Source: Actinomycetaceae bacterium
Lineage (GTDB): Bacteria; Actinomycetota; Actinomycetes; Actinomycetales; Actinomycetaceae
NCBI GenBank assembly: GCA_030524055.1
Contig: JAUNHH010000008.1
Coordinates: 1 to 64,000, forward strand
Reading direction: 5' to 3'
Length of the DNA: 64,000 nucleotides
Shown here: positions 1 through 9,186 of the stretch, piece by piece
How the letters are laid out: the number at the start of each line of letters is the position of its first letter
How positions within the stretch are numbered: position 1 is the stretch's first letter
Program-made: the position numbers and the translations under genes
Notes under the pieces: model-generated
The model's input: the letters and a program-made list of their open reading frames with translations, nothing else
What the model was told of the DNA's origin: nothing
Database searches by the model: none

Positions 1-169
1 CCCGACATAAGAACGAAAAACAGGCCCCACAACAACACCCACTGTCCTTTAACCCCATTTCCACACCCCGCCCTCGTCAATCGATTGACATAACCCTCAT
101 TCGATTGCCGTCAAGGCAAGCATCATCCATCATGAAAAGCACCTGCCCCCGACCCCCTAATGCAACAAG

Positions 170-205
170 AAGGACCCTTTCGGCACCGTGGCCAAAGGGT
201 CCTTT
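170..205 (-). terminator. Terminator hairpin after the MarR gene
   Basis: An 11-bp perfect stem (AAGGACCCTTT at 170-180 pairing with AAAGGGTCCTT at 195-205) encloses a 14-nt loop. Read on the minus strand it lies about 80 bp after the stop codon of the MarR gene and is followed by a short T-rich stretch (CTTCTTGTT). It fits a Rho-independent terminator. The rest of 1-284 holds no recognisable gene, only one copy of the dispersed GC-rich motif at 66-79. Confidence 0.65.
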
Positions 206-284
206 CAAGCAGGGCAGAATCATCCAGGAGGCCCCTACCTGAAGAATATATCCTCAGGTAGAACGGCAATCCTGACGCTCAAAC

Positions 285-767
285 TCAGTAGTCAGAGGCG
301 TTCATCTGCTCTTCAATGCGAGCGAAGAGATCAACAAGCTCGTTGATCTGCTCTTCACCCATATCCGCCAACACAACTTCGCGGATCAATTCCTGGTGGA
401 TGCGTGTAGCCACGAGGAAGCGGCGCTCACCTTCAGGGGTCAAGGTGGCGTCAAAGCCACGCTTATCCCACGAAGAGGGCTGGCGCTTCACCAGGCCATC
501 CTTTTCAAGATGCGTCACCAGGTATGACACGCGCGATGGGGAGAAGACGACCATGTCGGCCAGCTGCCCCATACGGAGGGTGTGCTCTTCTGCTTCCCAC
601 AGTGCCAGGAGCACGTGGTAGTCAGAAAGGGTCAGACCCAATCGTGCTTTCAGTGTCGCTTCGAGGATCGAGTTGACATGTCCCTGCACGCGGAAGAAAA
701 CCCTCCACGCGTTGGAACGTTCGTTGTTCATGTCCTCAACTGGGTTGAGAATCGGCTTCGGTGTCAC
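285..767 (-). CDS. MarR-family transcriptional regulator
   Basis: A 160-residue protein with the all-helical plus winged-helix layout of MarR repressors. Residues about 45-125 contain the sequence LTLSDYHVLLAL, a recognition-helix region (FSPSRVSYLVTHLEKDGLVKR) and a wing with the typical basic-acidic pattern (SSWDKRGFDATLTPEG). MarR proteins act as dimers in the cytoplasm and bind palindromic operators, usually near their own promoter, with release by a small ligand. The gene is divergent from the HAD phosphatase gene, and inverted repeats lie between them. The ligand cannot be predicted. A second in-frame Met at residue 13 is an alternative start. The family call is secure; the regulated pathway is unknown. 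Confidence 0.9.
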   Translation of the reverse strand: MTPKPILNPVEDMNNERSNAWRVFFRVQGHVNSILEATLKARLGLTLSDYHVLLALWEAEEHTLRMGQLADMVVFSPSRVSYLVTHLEKDGLVKRQPSSWDKRGFDATLTPEGERRFLVATRIHQELIREVVLADMGEEQINELVDLFARIEEQMNASDY

Positions 768-810
768 CTTCGTGCTGTCCGTTCCTTCTTGGCCTTTCGG
801 CCTTCAATTC

Positions 811-830
811 CTTGAGGAATCAAGATATCT
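811..830. promoter_or_regulatory. Candidate MarR operator between divergent genes
   Basis: The divergent intergenic region contains an inverted repeat CTTGA-GGAA-TCAAG (811-824) that overlaps a perfect 8-bp palindrome AGATATCT (823-830). Short palindromes in the promoter region of a divergently transcribed marR gene are typical autoregulatory sites. The assignment rests only on symmetry and position. Confidence 0.35.
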
Positions 831-883
831 CGTTTAGGCAAAATTATCCTACTCCACACACCCTTACCGCTAGGCTAACTTTC

Positions 884-1537
884 GTGACACTTCACTACTC
901 GCCAACCGTTCTCCTGCTCGATGTTGACGGCACGTTAATCGATTCATCAGATGTGGTGATCGGTGTATTTGACCAGGTCCTCGCAGAATTCAGTTATCCC
1001 AAGGCTTCTCGCGATTTTTTGCTCGCCCAAGTTGGACCACCTTTATGGGATTCTTTCAGCGCACTTGGAATTCCCGAAGAAAAACATGACCAGCTCATTA
1101 CCCGTTTTCGTGCCATCTACAAGGAACGATTCCTTCAACAGAAGGTGTTCCCCGGCGTGTCGCAGTTGCTCAATCAGCTCCATTCAGCAGGGGTACCCCT
1201 GGCGACAGCCACCTCAAAACAGGAACCAATGACACGTATTCAAATGGACAAAACAGGTCTAGCGCCTTTTCTTGACGTAATTGCAGGTGCCTCCCCAGAT
1301 AGGGGGTCCACTAAGGCAACAGTAGTGTGTGATTGCTTACATCGTCTCAAAAACGCCGGTTTTGATGTTTCCGCACCACTTCTTCTCGGTGACACTCAGT
1401 GGGACATTAAAGGTGCGCGTGAAGTGGGGATACCTGTCGCCATTGCAGAATGGGGATATGGCACCCCGGATACCGTTGCTGACGCGGATTTCCACTTTCC
1501 TACCCCTGATAGCGTGCGTACTTTCTTCCTTGGATAA
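884..1537 (+). CDS. HAD-superfamily phosphatase, phosphoglycolate phosphatase-like
   Basis: A protein of about 217 residues carrying the HAD catalytic motif DVDGTLIDS near its N-terminus (motif I, nucleophile Asp plus acid-base Asp), a small helical cap, a motif II Thr in ATATSK, a Lys in the RGSTKATV region, and motif III GDTQWDIKGAREVG with the metal-binding acidic residue. This pattern is that of the Gph/PhnX-like group that hydrolyses small phosphorylated metabolites in the cytoplasm; the exact substrate cannot be read from the sequence. The reading frame stays open upstream to 761, but that would overlap the divergent MarR start. The GTG at 884 sits a few codons before the conserved core and is preferred. 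It converges on dnaE2, 35 bp away. Confidence 0.82.
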   Translation: MTLHYSPTVLLLDVDGTLIDSSDVVIGVFDQVLAEFSYPKASRDFLLAQVGPPLWDSFSALGIPEEKHDQLITRFRAIYKERFLQQKVFPGVSQLLNQLHSAGVPLATATSKQEPMTRIQMDKTGLAPFLDVIAGASPDRGSTKATVVCDCLHRLKNAGFDVSAPLLLGDTQWDIKGAREVGIPVAIAEWGYGTPDTVADADFHFPTPDSVRTFFLG

Positions 1538-1572
1538 GTCAACAACTCAGGCGCTGCGCCAACTGCTCCTCC

Positions 1573-4500
1573 TCACCGGAAATCCCGTGAACGCACAGGC
1601 AGCGGGGTGGGAATATCCCAGATACGGTGGGCGCGGATGCTGGTAGCGCCATCGCTTTTTTCGACGCGGCCGCGGATGCGTAGGGCTCGGGCGGAGGCGG
1701 CGACACGCCGGTGAGCGTTCCAGACGTCTGCTGTGCAGGTGATGTTGATGAGTCCGTAGTCGTCTTCGAGGGAGAGGAAGGTGATTCCAGCTCCTGTATG
1801 TGGTCGTTGACGGTGGGTGACAAGTCCAGCCACAGTGACAACATCGCCAGGTTGGGTGGTATCGAGGTCGGCGCAGGTGAGTACGTCCTCCCATTCCTGT
1901 CCACGAGCAGCATGTGGGGCGTGCGAAGGATGGCTCACCTTTTTGCTGCCTTCTCCCCTACTTTCGTGACCATATGTTTGCTTATCCGCTGAACTTTGCC
2001 TATGTGACCCCTTGCGTACTAACGCCATGGGGTGTTCTCCAGGGGTGAATCCGGTGCTTTCATGGTCAGCAAGAAGCGTTTCTTCGGCGGTCATAGCCGG
2101 TAGCGCTGGCGCGGTGGCACCGATTTCTGTTCCGGGGAGGAAAGGTTGGTGCCAGTGTTCTTGAGCAACCGCGGCTGCGCTCCACAGGGCTTGACGTCGG
2201 GTGTCTCCCAGGGCGTCGCAGGCTCCCGCTTGGGCAAGTACGTCAAGTTCGCGCTGACGGAGGTGCGCTCGGCTGGCGAGGTCAGCAAGAGAAGCGAAAG
2301 GGCCGCCTTTTTCTCGGGCGTCAATAATGCGCTGAGCAGCACCCCCTAACCCCTTAATGCTCGACAGTCCAAGGCGCACGCATTGACTTTCTTCAGTATC
2401 AACAGGCGTGGGGGCGCGGATGTCTGGAGTGTCAAGATCAGGGGTGGCGGGGGCGACTCGCGCCTCTAGGACAGAATGTTGGACGCAGATGGGCCCAATT
2501 TTTACGCCATGTCGGCGCGCATCGTGGATCAGAGAGGACGGCGAGTAGAAGCCCATGGGTTGGCTGGCCAGTAGAGCGGCGTAAAAGTATTCAGGGTGGT
2601 GGACTTTGAGCCAGGCGGAGGCGTAGACAATGTGGGCGAAGGAGAAGGCGTGGGATTCGGGGAATCCGAAGTCGGCGAATCCACGGAGCTGGTCGTAAAT
2701 GGTGGTGGCGACGTTTTCGGGGATTCCGCGTTGTGCCATGCCGTCAAGGAGGGGTTGGCGTAGCGCTTCCATTCGTTCGGGGCTGCGTTTTGATCCCATG
2801 GCGCGGCGGAGTTGGTCGGCCATGGCGGGGGTGAATCCGGCGGCGTCAACAGCGATTTGCATGAGCTGTTCTTGGAAAAGGGGGACACCAAGGGTTTTTT
2901 CGAGGGCGGGGCGCAAAAGTGGGTGAGGGTAGGTCACGTCTTCGCGGCCGCGTCGGCGCCGCAGGTAGGGGTTAATGGCGCGTCCTTGGATGGGCCCTGG
3001 CCTGATGAGGGCAACTTCAATGACGATGTCGTAGAAGCATCGGGGGGCGAGGCGTGGCAGGGTATTCATTTGTGCGCGGGATTCAACTTGGAAAACGCCA
3101 ATAGTGTCTGCAGCGCAGAGCAGATCGTAGACGCGGGGGTCTTCTTCAGGCAGGTTATGCAGGGTCAGGGGGCGACTGTCGCGACCGCGTACACCGACCT
3201 GTTCGAGGGCGTTAAAGGCGGTGCGTAGGGCGGTGAGCATTCCCAGACCAAGAAGGTCGAATTTGACCAGTCCAGCGTCTGCGCAATCGTCTTTATCCCA
3301 TTGCAGGACAGAACGGTCTTTCATGGCGCCCCAGTTCAGTGGGCATACTTCCGCGACGGGCGTGTCAGTGAGGACCATACCTCCAGGGTGAATACCCATG
3401 TGGCGTGGGAGCCGAAGGAGAGCATTCGCTACGGTGAGGACGGGGGCAGGGGCTGGGCTGTCGGAGCCGGAGCGGTGGGTGGAGGTGGACCATTGGGTGG
3501 CAGTATCAGCTCCGTATCCGAGGGCTTTAGCGGCGTCGCGAATGGCGGAGCGGGGCCGGTAGCTAATGACATTGGCAACCAGGGCGGCCCGGTGGCGTCC
3601 GTAGCGGCTGTAGACGTATTGGATGACTTCTTCACGTCTGCCTGCCTCAATATCGATGTCAATATCGGGTGGGCCTGATCGGCCGGGGGAAAGGAAACGT
3701 TCAAAGAGGAGGCGATGGCGGATGGCGTCAACGGCGGTAATCCCTAAGCAAAAGCAGACTGCGGAGTTCGCGGCAGATCCGCGGCCTTGGCAGAGGATAT
3801 TGCGGGAGGCGCAAAAGTCCACGATGTCTTTGACGATGAGGAAATATCCGGGAAAATCGAGGCTGGTAATGACGTCGAGTTCATGGTCAATGGTGGCCCA
3901 GGCGCAGGGAGCGTCCTTGCGGCTGCCGTAGCGCTGGTGGGCGCCTTTTTCGGTGAGATGACGCAGCCACGAGGCCGGGGTATGCCCCGCAGGGACCTGT
4001 GTTTTGGGTAAATGAGGGGCCGATAGGCGCAGGTCAAAGGCAGCGCTTTGGCCAAGGGCAGCAGCTGTGGCCACGGCGTGAGGATGCAGGTGGTGGATGC
4101 GGAGCATTTCTTCGCCGCTGCGCAGGAAAGAACGTAACCCAGGCAGGTGAGGTTGAGCAGATTCCATACTCATTCCCAGGCGCGTGGCAGCAAGAACGTC
4201 ACCAAGGCGGTGTGATGCTGGGGTGGCCATACGGGCTGCCGTTGTGGCCACAAGAGGGAGCTTTTTGCGCGTGGCAAGGTCAGCGAGGGCATTGGCGAGG
4301 GCGGGAGGGTCTGTCGGAGTTAAAGCGCTTTCTACGGCGATCGCCTCCGTGCCGAAAAGGTGGATAAGGTGATCGAGGAGACGCCCGGCAGCGCTGGCCC
4401 CGCCCTCGTATAAAGCTCGACGAAGTGGCCCGCGTACGCCCCCGGTCAAAATCAGCCAATCGTGGGCGTAGGTGGCAAGGTCTTCAAGAACGTGGCTAGC

Positions 4501-4908
4501 TTCGCGCCTACCCAGGTGGGACAGAATGTGGTCACTCATTGCACGGCACAGGTGCCGCCTTCCCTGTGGGGATGTCGAAAGCACAGGGAGACGGATTCCC
4601 GGGTCGTGTGCGCCGCCAGGTAGGCCCCACCCTAGGGAGGCCGCTCCCAGGGCTGCAGAGGCCAGGGCAGCGCGATCTAGGGTGAGTTCAGCACCGTGAA
4701 CTACCGCCAGACCGCATTCGCGGGCCCGTGTTTGCGTCTGCACGGCGGAGTACATGCCATCACAGTCAAGAATGGCTAAACCCTCTAGACCGAGGCGTGC
4801 GGCTTCCTCAACCATTGCGGCAGGAGTGTCAACGCCGTCAAGAAAAGTAAAGGCTGAATGGGCATGAAGTTCTACATACGCAGGCGCAGCACTGGGCAGA
4901 ACATTCAT
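1573..4908 (-). CDS. dnaE2: Error-prone DNA polymerase DnaE2 (ImuC)
   Basis: A 1111-residue C-family DNA polymerase III alpha subunit. It starts with a PHP domain (ELHAHSAFTFLDG near residue 13), has palm signatures (PDIDIDIE with catalytic Asp residues, then KFDLLGLGML), helix-hairpin-helix segments (GLGGAAQRIIDAR) and a C-terminal OB fold (VTVAGLVTHRQRP). It is somewhat shorter than replicative DnaE1 and lacks that protein's extended tail, fitting DnaE2/ImuC, which copies past damaged bases as part of the mutasome with ImuA' and ImuB. A perfect SOS box lies 20 bp upstream of the ATG, so LexA control is expected, and imuA'-imuB lies in the same window behind a second SOS box. The gene carries one copy of the dispersed GC-rich motif at 4397-4410, encoding YEGGA. 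The call is very secure. Confidence 0.95.
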   Translation of the reverse strand: MNVLPSAAPAYVELHAHSAFTFLDGVDTPAAMVEEAARLGLEGLAILDCDGMYSAVQTQTRARECGLAVVHGAELTLDRAALASAALGAASLGWGLPGGAHDPGIRLPVLSTSPQGRRHLCRAMSDHILSHLGRREASHVLEDLATYAHDWLILTGGVRGPLRRALYEGGASAAGRLLDHLIHLFGTEAIAVESALTPTDPPALANALADLATRKKLPLVATTAARMATPASHRLGDVLAATRLGMSMESAQPHLPGLRSFLRSGEEMLRIHHLHPHAVATAAALGQSAAFDLRLSAPHLPKTQVPAGHTPASWLRHLTEKGAHQRYGSRKDAPCAWATIDHELDVITSLDFPGYFLIVKDIVDFCASRNILCQGRGSAANSAVCFCLGITAVDAIRHRLLFERFLSPGRSGPPDIDIDIEAGRREEVIQYVYSRYGRHRAALVANVISYRPRSAIRDAAKALGYGADTATQWSTSTHRSGSDSPAPAPVLTVANALLRLPRHMGIHPGGMVLTDTPVAEVCPLNWGAMKDRSVLQWDKDDCADAGLVKFDLLGLGMLTALRTAFNALEQVGVRGRDSRPLTLHNLPEEDPRVYDLLCAADTIGVFQVESRAQMNTLPRLAPRCFYDIVIEVALIRPGPIQGRAINPYLRRRRGREDVTYPHPLLRPALEKTLGVPLFQEQLMQIAVDAAGFTPAMADQLRRAMGSKRSPERMEALRQPLLDGMAQRGIPENVATTIYDQLRGFADFGFPESHAFSFAHIVYASAWLKVHHPEYFYAALLASQPMGFYSPSSLIHDARRHGVKIGPICVQHSVLEARVAPATPDLDTPDIRAPTPVDTEESQCVRLGLSSIKGLGGAAQRIIDAREKGGPFASLADLASRAHLRQRELDVLAQAGACDALGDTRRQALWSAAAVAQEHWHQPFLPGTEIGATAPALPAMTAEETLLADHESTGFTPGEHPMALVRKGSHRQSSADKQTYGHESRGEGSKKVSHPSHAPHAARGQEWEDVLTCADLDTTQPGDVVTVAGLVTHRQRPHTGAGITFLSLEDDYGLINITCTADVWNAHRRVAASARALRIRGRVEKSDGATSIRAHRIWDIPTPLPVRSRDFR

Positions 4909-4927
4909 ACCCGCAGCCTAACAGAAA

Positions 4928-4943
4928 TAGAACACCTGTTCTA
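4928..4943. promoter_or_regulatory. SOS box (LexA site) of dnaE2
   Basis: The 16-mer TAGAACACCTGTTCTA contains the actinobacterial SOS core GAAC-N4-GTTC with extended symmetry to TA on both sides. It lies 20 bp before the dnaE2 start codon. It differs only in the central four bases from the box in front of imuA' (23515-23530). Confidence 0.88.
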
Positions 4944-4962
4944 GAGGTGAGCCCCGGCCTCG

Positions 4963-7900
4963 TTAATCATCAAGAAGAGACCGCAAATCCGCCACAGAAA
5001 TCTGTCCGCCCATCCCACCACCATCAACAGCAGCACGCACTAATTGACGCTTCTTTTCCTGCAAGGCCAACACTTTCTCCTCAATAGTGTCGCGCGCTGC
5101 CAAACGATAGACATTGACAGGCCGGGTCTGCCCAATCCGATGCGCACGGTCCACCGCCTGCGCTTCCGCCGCAGGATTCCACCACGGATCCATCACAAAA
5201 ACGTAGTCCGCTTCTGTTAGCGTCAACCCTGTCCCGCCAGCCTTGAGTGAAATCAAAAAGACCTGAGGTGGGCCTTCACGGAAAGCCGTGACCACTGCCT
5301 CACGATTTCGCGTTGACCCCGTTAATTGCGTGACTTTATGGCCCCGTCTTTCAATCACCGCCCGAATACGCGCCAAAAAAGACGTGAATTGACTAAAGAC
5401 CAAGACCTTGTGGCCAGCCGGCAATAATTGGTCGAGCTGATCAGCTAAATACTCAATTTTCGCAGACCCCACATGCGAATAGGCACTATCAACAAGGGCA
5501 GGATCTAAAGCCAATTGACGAAGGCGCGTAATCGACGCCAAAACATCCATCCTATTCCGCGCAAAATCAGCAAAAAGACCAAGAATACGCGTGCGCTCGC
5601 GGGTCAAATACTGGTCATGAATATGCCGATGCTCCTCCCCCAAATCAACAGACACCACCTGTTCAATACGATCCGGAAGATCCGTCGCAACTTCCTCTTT
5701 ACGTCTACGCAAAATAAAGGGAGCAATCAACGTATGAAGACGCTCTAAAGCTCTTTGAGACCCACCTTCAATAGGGCGACGAATCTGAGCAGTAAATGTT
5801 TTCCATCCGGGGAATAAACCAGGGCAGGCTAAAGCCATAATCGACCATAAATCCGCTAAGGAATTCTCAATAGGCGTACCTGTGACCGCAAAACACCACG
5901 GAATCTGCAGTTCACGCAAACTCCGGTGAATCGCCGTTGTCGGATTCTTCACAGCCTGAGCCTCATCAAGAATCAAGCCACTAAAGGCCTGCTCAGCCCA
6001 CTCTTCACTATCCAGGCGCATGAGTGTATAGGAGGTGACCACCAGGTCAGCCCCCTCACAAATAGCCGCCAAATCCTCCTCCCTACGTTTACCGCTACTC
6101 GCCACCACACGGGTGGTCAGCGACGGCGTAAAACGGGCGGCCTCACTCGCCCACGTTGAGACCACCGATGTGGGCGCCACCACCAGAATTGGCGGGCGGG
6201 TTTCGCCAGTATCAGCCTCTTTTAAAGCAACCACTGCGGACAGAATCTGCAGGGTCTTCCCCAACCCCATATCGTCAGCTAAAACACCACCCAACCCTAG
6301 GCATGCACGGGTAGTTAGCCACTGGTGACCCTCTTCTTGATAGTGACGCAATGTGGCGTGGCACTGCCGGGATATCGGTAGCGCCGCCAAAGCGGGATCG
6401 TGCGTGAGTGCCCGCAGACGCTCGCGCCAACGCGGAGCAGCCAACACCTCATCAGCCACACCCTCAAGACCAGCCAGCATACCCATATGGGCAAGACGCA
6501 GCCGGAAAGACTGCCCCTGGCCCTCACCTAACTCTTCGGCTTGAGCCAACAGCACACGAAGACGATCAATCCGCTCACCATCAAGACGCACCCATACACC
6601 ATCATGAAGGAGAAACTCATCCCCGCGGGAAAGGGACGCTAAAACCTCAGACAGGGGCAGGTCATGGCCACTAATCACCAGGCGTGCTTTCAAGCCAAAC
6701 CAGTCACCCTCGTCATCAATATCAATATGGACTTTCATCCCGTGATCATCGACGTGAATCTGAGCAACAAGCGGATCCACCTCCCACGTCAGATCCTCAT
6801 CAATGACGCGGGCCACCACCGCATCCATGAACTCCGGGGCGCGCCAGGCAGGAAGATGTAGATCCTGCGGGCCTAGAGCCCACAGGTATGACGGCGCATG
6901 GCGCTGGCCTAGGCGGTCAATCCGAGAACAAATCTCACCCAATCCCGCCAAAGTAGAGGCAGCTTCTAGAGGAGTACGAGAGCTCTGTTCGCCCACCTCA
7001 AGTTGAGCCCACCAGCGCACGTGGATGGCTTGTGGGCTATCCATTGTGACCGTGGCGACCACATGCGGCTTTCCCATTGCCACAGAGGTAAAGGAATGGT
7101 CAGTAGAAACTACAGGCACGCAGGAAGACACTTTAGGGAGCCATTGTGCCTGAAATTCGGCGACATCTGCTAAGGGAATGTCGATACCCTCTGCAGGGAA
7201 AGACTCCAATGCTGCCGACGGAGTGGTACGTGCCAAACGTAGGCCACCATCTAAAACGAGAATCTGAGTATCCGCATCAAGATGAGCCTGCGGATGCTCT
7301 ACTGCTCCCTGACCTGCAATAGTGCGCAGATGAAGACCCTCATTATCAAGGCGAGCGTCAAGATGGATATCGCAGGCAGAAGAATCTAATTCCAAAGGAG
7401 TCAAGGGAGAGTCATCGGCAAGTAAAGTCACTCCCGCGCGTTCTACACGGCGTAACCATTCCCACGCTCCCTCACCGAGATCCGCTAAAAGGACTTCACC
7501 TTTCGGGCGCCACTGCGACCCTGAATGCGACGTCGCATATCCTTCACGAAGAAGTGCCACGTGCGTGGGATTAAGCCCATCCACCACAGAATCCCATTGG
7601 GTGGTGGTGATATCCAGCCATGAGGCACGCTTACGAGTCCACTGCACCGTTCGGCCTGGGCGCAACGGCGTCAAAGAAATCGGCTGAAAAGGATCACTGG
7701 CATCAATAAGAAGAGCAAGAGGCTGACCCTGCGCGCCACTGCCGCCCACAATTTTCTCTAAGGTCACGCGCCACGAACCTGCTGCCGTGCGAGCGGCCTC
7801 CTCCTGGGCTGCTTCACGCACTTTCAAGACAAGAGCCACTCCGTGGCGGCAATCCACTCCAAGTGGACATGCACAACTGAGGGCGATACCCGAAGGGGAT

Positions 7901-8112
7901 GTTGGCGCGGCGGAAATCCACGCTGTATACGTCACTCCCGGTCCTTTAACGCGTCCTCGAATACGACCATCATCCTCGGTGGTCACTTCCAGAACCCGGC
8001 CACCGCGAAAATCTGTCAGTCCCGTCCCCCACGTTGCCGGGCCAACCAGCGCCATAATGTCCGTATCGGTCAGCGCAACAAGGGCAGTTGCAAATGAGGG
8101 AAGTGAAGGCAT
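4963..8112 (-). CDS. SWIM zinc-finger and SNF2/DEAH helicase
   Basis: A 1049-residue SNF2-family ATPase. The N-terminus has a SWIM zinc finger (CACPLGVDCRHG near residue 80, a CxCxnCxH pattern), followed by a long poorly conserved middle and then the helicase core: motif I DDMGLGKT, motif II DEAQ, motif III VTGTPIENS, and motif VI (VDRAHRIGQ). It is related to bacterial HepA/RapA-like remodelers that move along double-stranded DNA to displace proteins; a precise role is not known. The stop codon is embedded in a copy of the dispersed motif (TAACGAGGCCGGGGC on the coding strand), only 55 bp before the dnaE2 start, so read-through into dnaE2 is possible. The ATG at 8112 leaves the whole SWIM region in frame. 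Confidence 0.9.
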   Translation of the reverse strand: MPSLPSFATALVALTDTDIMALVGPATWGTGLTDFRGGRVLEVTTEDDGRIRGRVKGPGVTYTAWISAAPTSPSGIALSCACPLGVDCRHGVALVLKVREAAQEEAARTAAGSWRVTLEKIVGGSGAQGQPLALLIDASDPFQPISLTPLRPGRTVQWTRKRASWLDITTTQWDSVVDGLNPTHVALLREGYATSHSGSQWRPKGEVLLADLGEGAWEWLRRVERAGVTLLADDSPLTPLELDSSACDIHLDARLDNEGLHLRTIAGQGAVEHPQAHLDADTQILVLDGGLRLARTTPSAALESFPAEGIDIPLADVAEFQAQWLPKVSSCVPVVSTDHSFTSVAMGKPHVVATVTMDSPQAIHVRWWAQLEVGEQSSRTPLEAASTLAGLGEICSRIDRLGQRHAPSYLWALGPQDLHLPAWRAPEFMDAVVARVIDEDLTWEVDPLVAQIHVDDHGMKVHIDIDDEGDWFGLKARLVISGHDLPLSEVLASLSRGDEFLLHDGVWVRLDGERIDRLRVLLAQAEELGEGQGQSFRLRLAHMGMLAGLEGVADEVLAAPRWRERLRALTHDPALAALPISRQCHATLRHYQEEGHQWLTTRACLGLGGVLADDMGLGKTLQILSAVVALKEADTGETRPPILVVAPTSVVSTWASEAARFTPSLTTRVVASSGKRREEDLAAICEGADLVVTSYTLMRLDSEEWAEQAFSGLILDEAQAVKNPTTAIHRSLRELQIPWCFAVTGTPIENSLADLWSIMALACPGLFPGWKTFTAQIRRPIEGGSQRALERLHTLIAPFILRRRKEEVATDLPDRIEQVVSVDLGEEHRHIHDQYLTRERTRILGLFADFARNRMDVLASITRLRQLALDPALVDSAYSHVGSAKIEYLADQLDQLLPAGHKVLVFSQFTSFLARIRAVIERRGHKVTQLTGSTRNREAVVTAFREGPPQVFLISLKAGGTGLTLTEADYVFVMDPWWNPAAEAQAVDRAHRIGQTRPVNVYRLAARDTIEEKVLALQEKKRQLVRAAVDGGGMGGQISVADLRSLLDD

Positions 8113-8309
8113 CCCTTCAGTTTAATAGTGTGTGCGGCGACATTACTCGCCAATAGATTTTCATTCCTGCAGATCAGCGATAATGCTGACGGGTGCCGCT
8201 AGCGCCACGCCCTGCAGTAATGTGGACTTTCGCGCAGAATTGCACCATATTTCCAGGTGGGAATCTTAGTACTGAAACAGAGCACTATCAGCACTTTATG
8301 CTGTGGTGC

Positions 8310-9017
8310 ATGAATAGTACCGGTCCAAATGAGAGGATTCGATCGGTTGACTTTCATCTCATTATTGCCTTGTGCATTGCTTTGGCAGTCACTGATCTCC
8401 TTTTCATCGCGCTACACCTCGTTGTGTGGCAACCCTTTGCTCCCGATTCTTTGCTCCACATTGGCGCGGAACAGAGCTACTCCGAAATTTTCCAGATCGT
8501 CAAATACATCATGGCCATGACCTTTTTTGGAGTCGCAGCCTACGTACATAAACAGAGTTTCCTTGCATGGTGGGTTCTCATTGTCATCATTCTTCTTATT
8601 GATGATGCGCTAGGAATGCATGAATCCTGGGGTGGACGTATTGCAGAATATCTCCCCGATTTTCTGAAAGGCCCACTGGCCTATAGTTGGGGGGAAGTCA
8701 CCTATTTCAGTATTGGCGCTGCCTTTGTCATGGTGATTTTATTACTTTCCCACTTTTTGTGGTGCCCACCCGAGATGAAAACACTGCATCGCTTCTGCAT
8801 TCTTATTTTGTGTGCATTAGCTTTTGTTGGCATCGTCATTGACTTTATGCATACGCATTTTTCGACATCGCCCAGACGAGAACTTTTCTTTACTGTTCTC
8901 GAGGACGGAAGTGAAATGCTTCTCCTGTCCTTATTGACTCTGCAAGCCGCCCGATGGGTGACTTTCCGTCAAGGGACGAGGGCGGGCACTGCGCTTAGTG
9001 AAGCCTCACAGAACTGA
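8310..9017 (+). CDS. Polytopic membrane protein of unknown function
   Basis: A membrane protein of about 235 residues, not recognised. Hydrophobic spans can be seen near the start (HLIIALCIALAVTDLLFIAL), then IMAMTFFGVAAYV, WWVLIVIILLIDDAL, FSIGAAFVMVILLLSHFL and FCILILCALAFVGIVIDFM, so five or six transmembrane helices are likely. Polar motifs inside or next to the membrane stand out: DDALGMHE, DFMHTHF and LEDGSEM. Clustered acidic and His residues like these could bind a metal, but this is inference. The frame is open upstream to a GTG at 8193 and has other Mets at 8220 and 8298; no strong ribosome-binding site decides between them. It lies just outside the left boundary of the CRISPR-Cas module. 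Confidence 0.7.
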   Translation: MNSTGPNERIRSVDFHLIIALCIALAVTDLLFIALHLVVWQPFAPDSLLHIGAEQSYSEIFQIVKYIMAMTFFGVAAYVHKQSFLAWWVLIVIILLIDDALGMHESWGGRIAEYLPDFLKGPLAYSWGEVTYFSIGAAFVMVILLLSHFLWCPPEMKTLHRFCILILCALAFVGIVIDFMHTHFSTSPRRELFFTVLEDGSEMLLLSLLTLQAARWVTFRQGTRAGTALSEASQN

Positions 9018-9070
9018 TTATTGGTGCTGACTCGGGTAGGGTTTTGCCCGCAGGTGCTGATGCGTCAGTA

Positions 9071-9105
9071 CCCGCAGCCCTTCGGCACAGTAGAAGGGCT
9101 GTGGG
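9071..9105 (+). terminator. Terminator hairpin after the membrane protein gene
   Basis: CCCGCAGCCCTTC (9071-9083) pairs with GAAGGGCTGTGGG (9093-9105) as a 13-bp stem with one G-U pair and a 9-nt loop. It lies 53 bp after the stop codon at 9017. Only a weak T-rich tail (TATTGGTG) follows. It probably ends transcription from the left before the CRISPR trailer region. Confidence 0.6.
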
Positions 9106-9114
9106 TATTGGTGA

Positions 9115-9139
9115 TATCAAGCGGGCCCTGGCCTCGTTA
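9115..9139 (+). repeat. Left 25-bp direct repeat flanking the CRISPR-Cas module
   Basis: TATCAAGCGGGCCC, then T, then GGCCTCGTTA. The same 25 bases with a single C-for-T change occur at 20859-20883, on the other side of the cas operon and in the same orientation. The right part resembles the dispersed GC-rich motif of this genome, but the TATCAAGCGG extension was seen only in these two copies. Together they bracket 11.7 kb containing exactly the array and all cas genes. Confidence 0.8.
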
Positions 9140-9186
9140 TCCGAGGAAAACCTTTTCGCGGCTGGTGCGATCACTAGATCTCGGAG

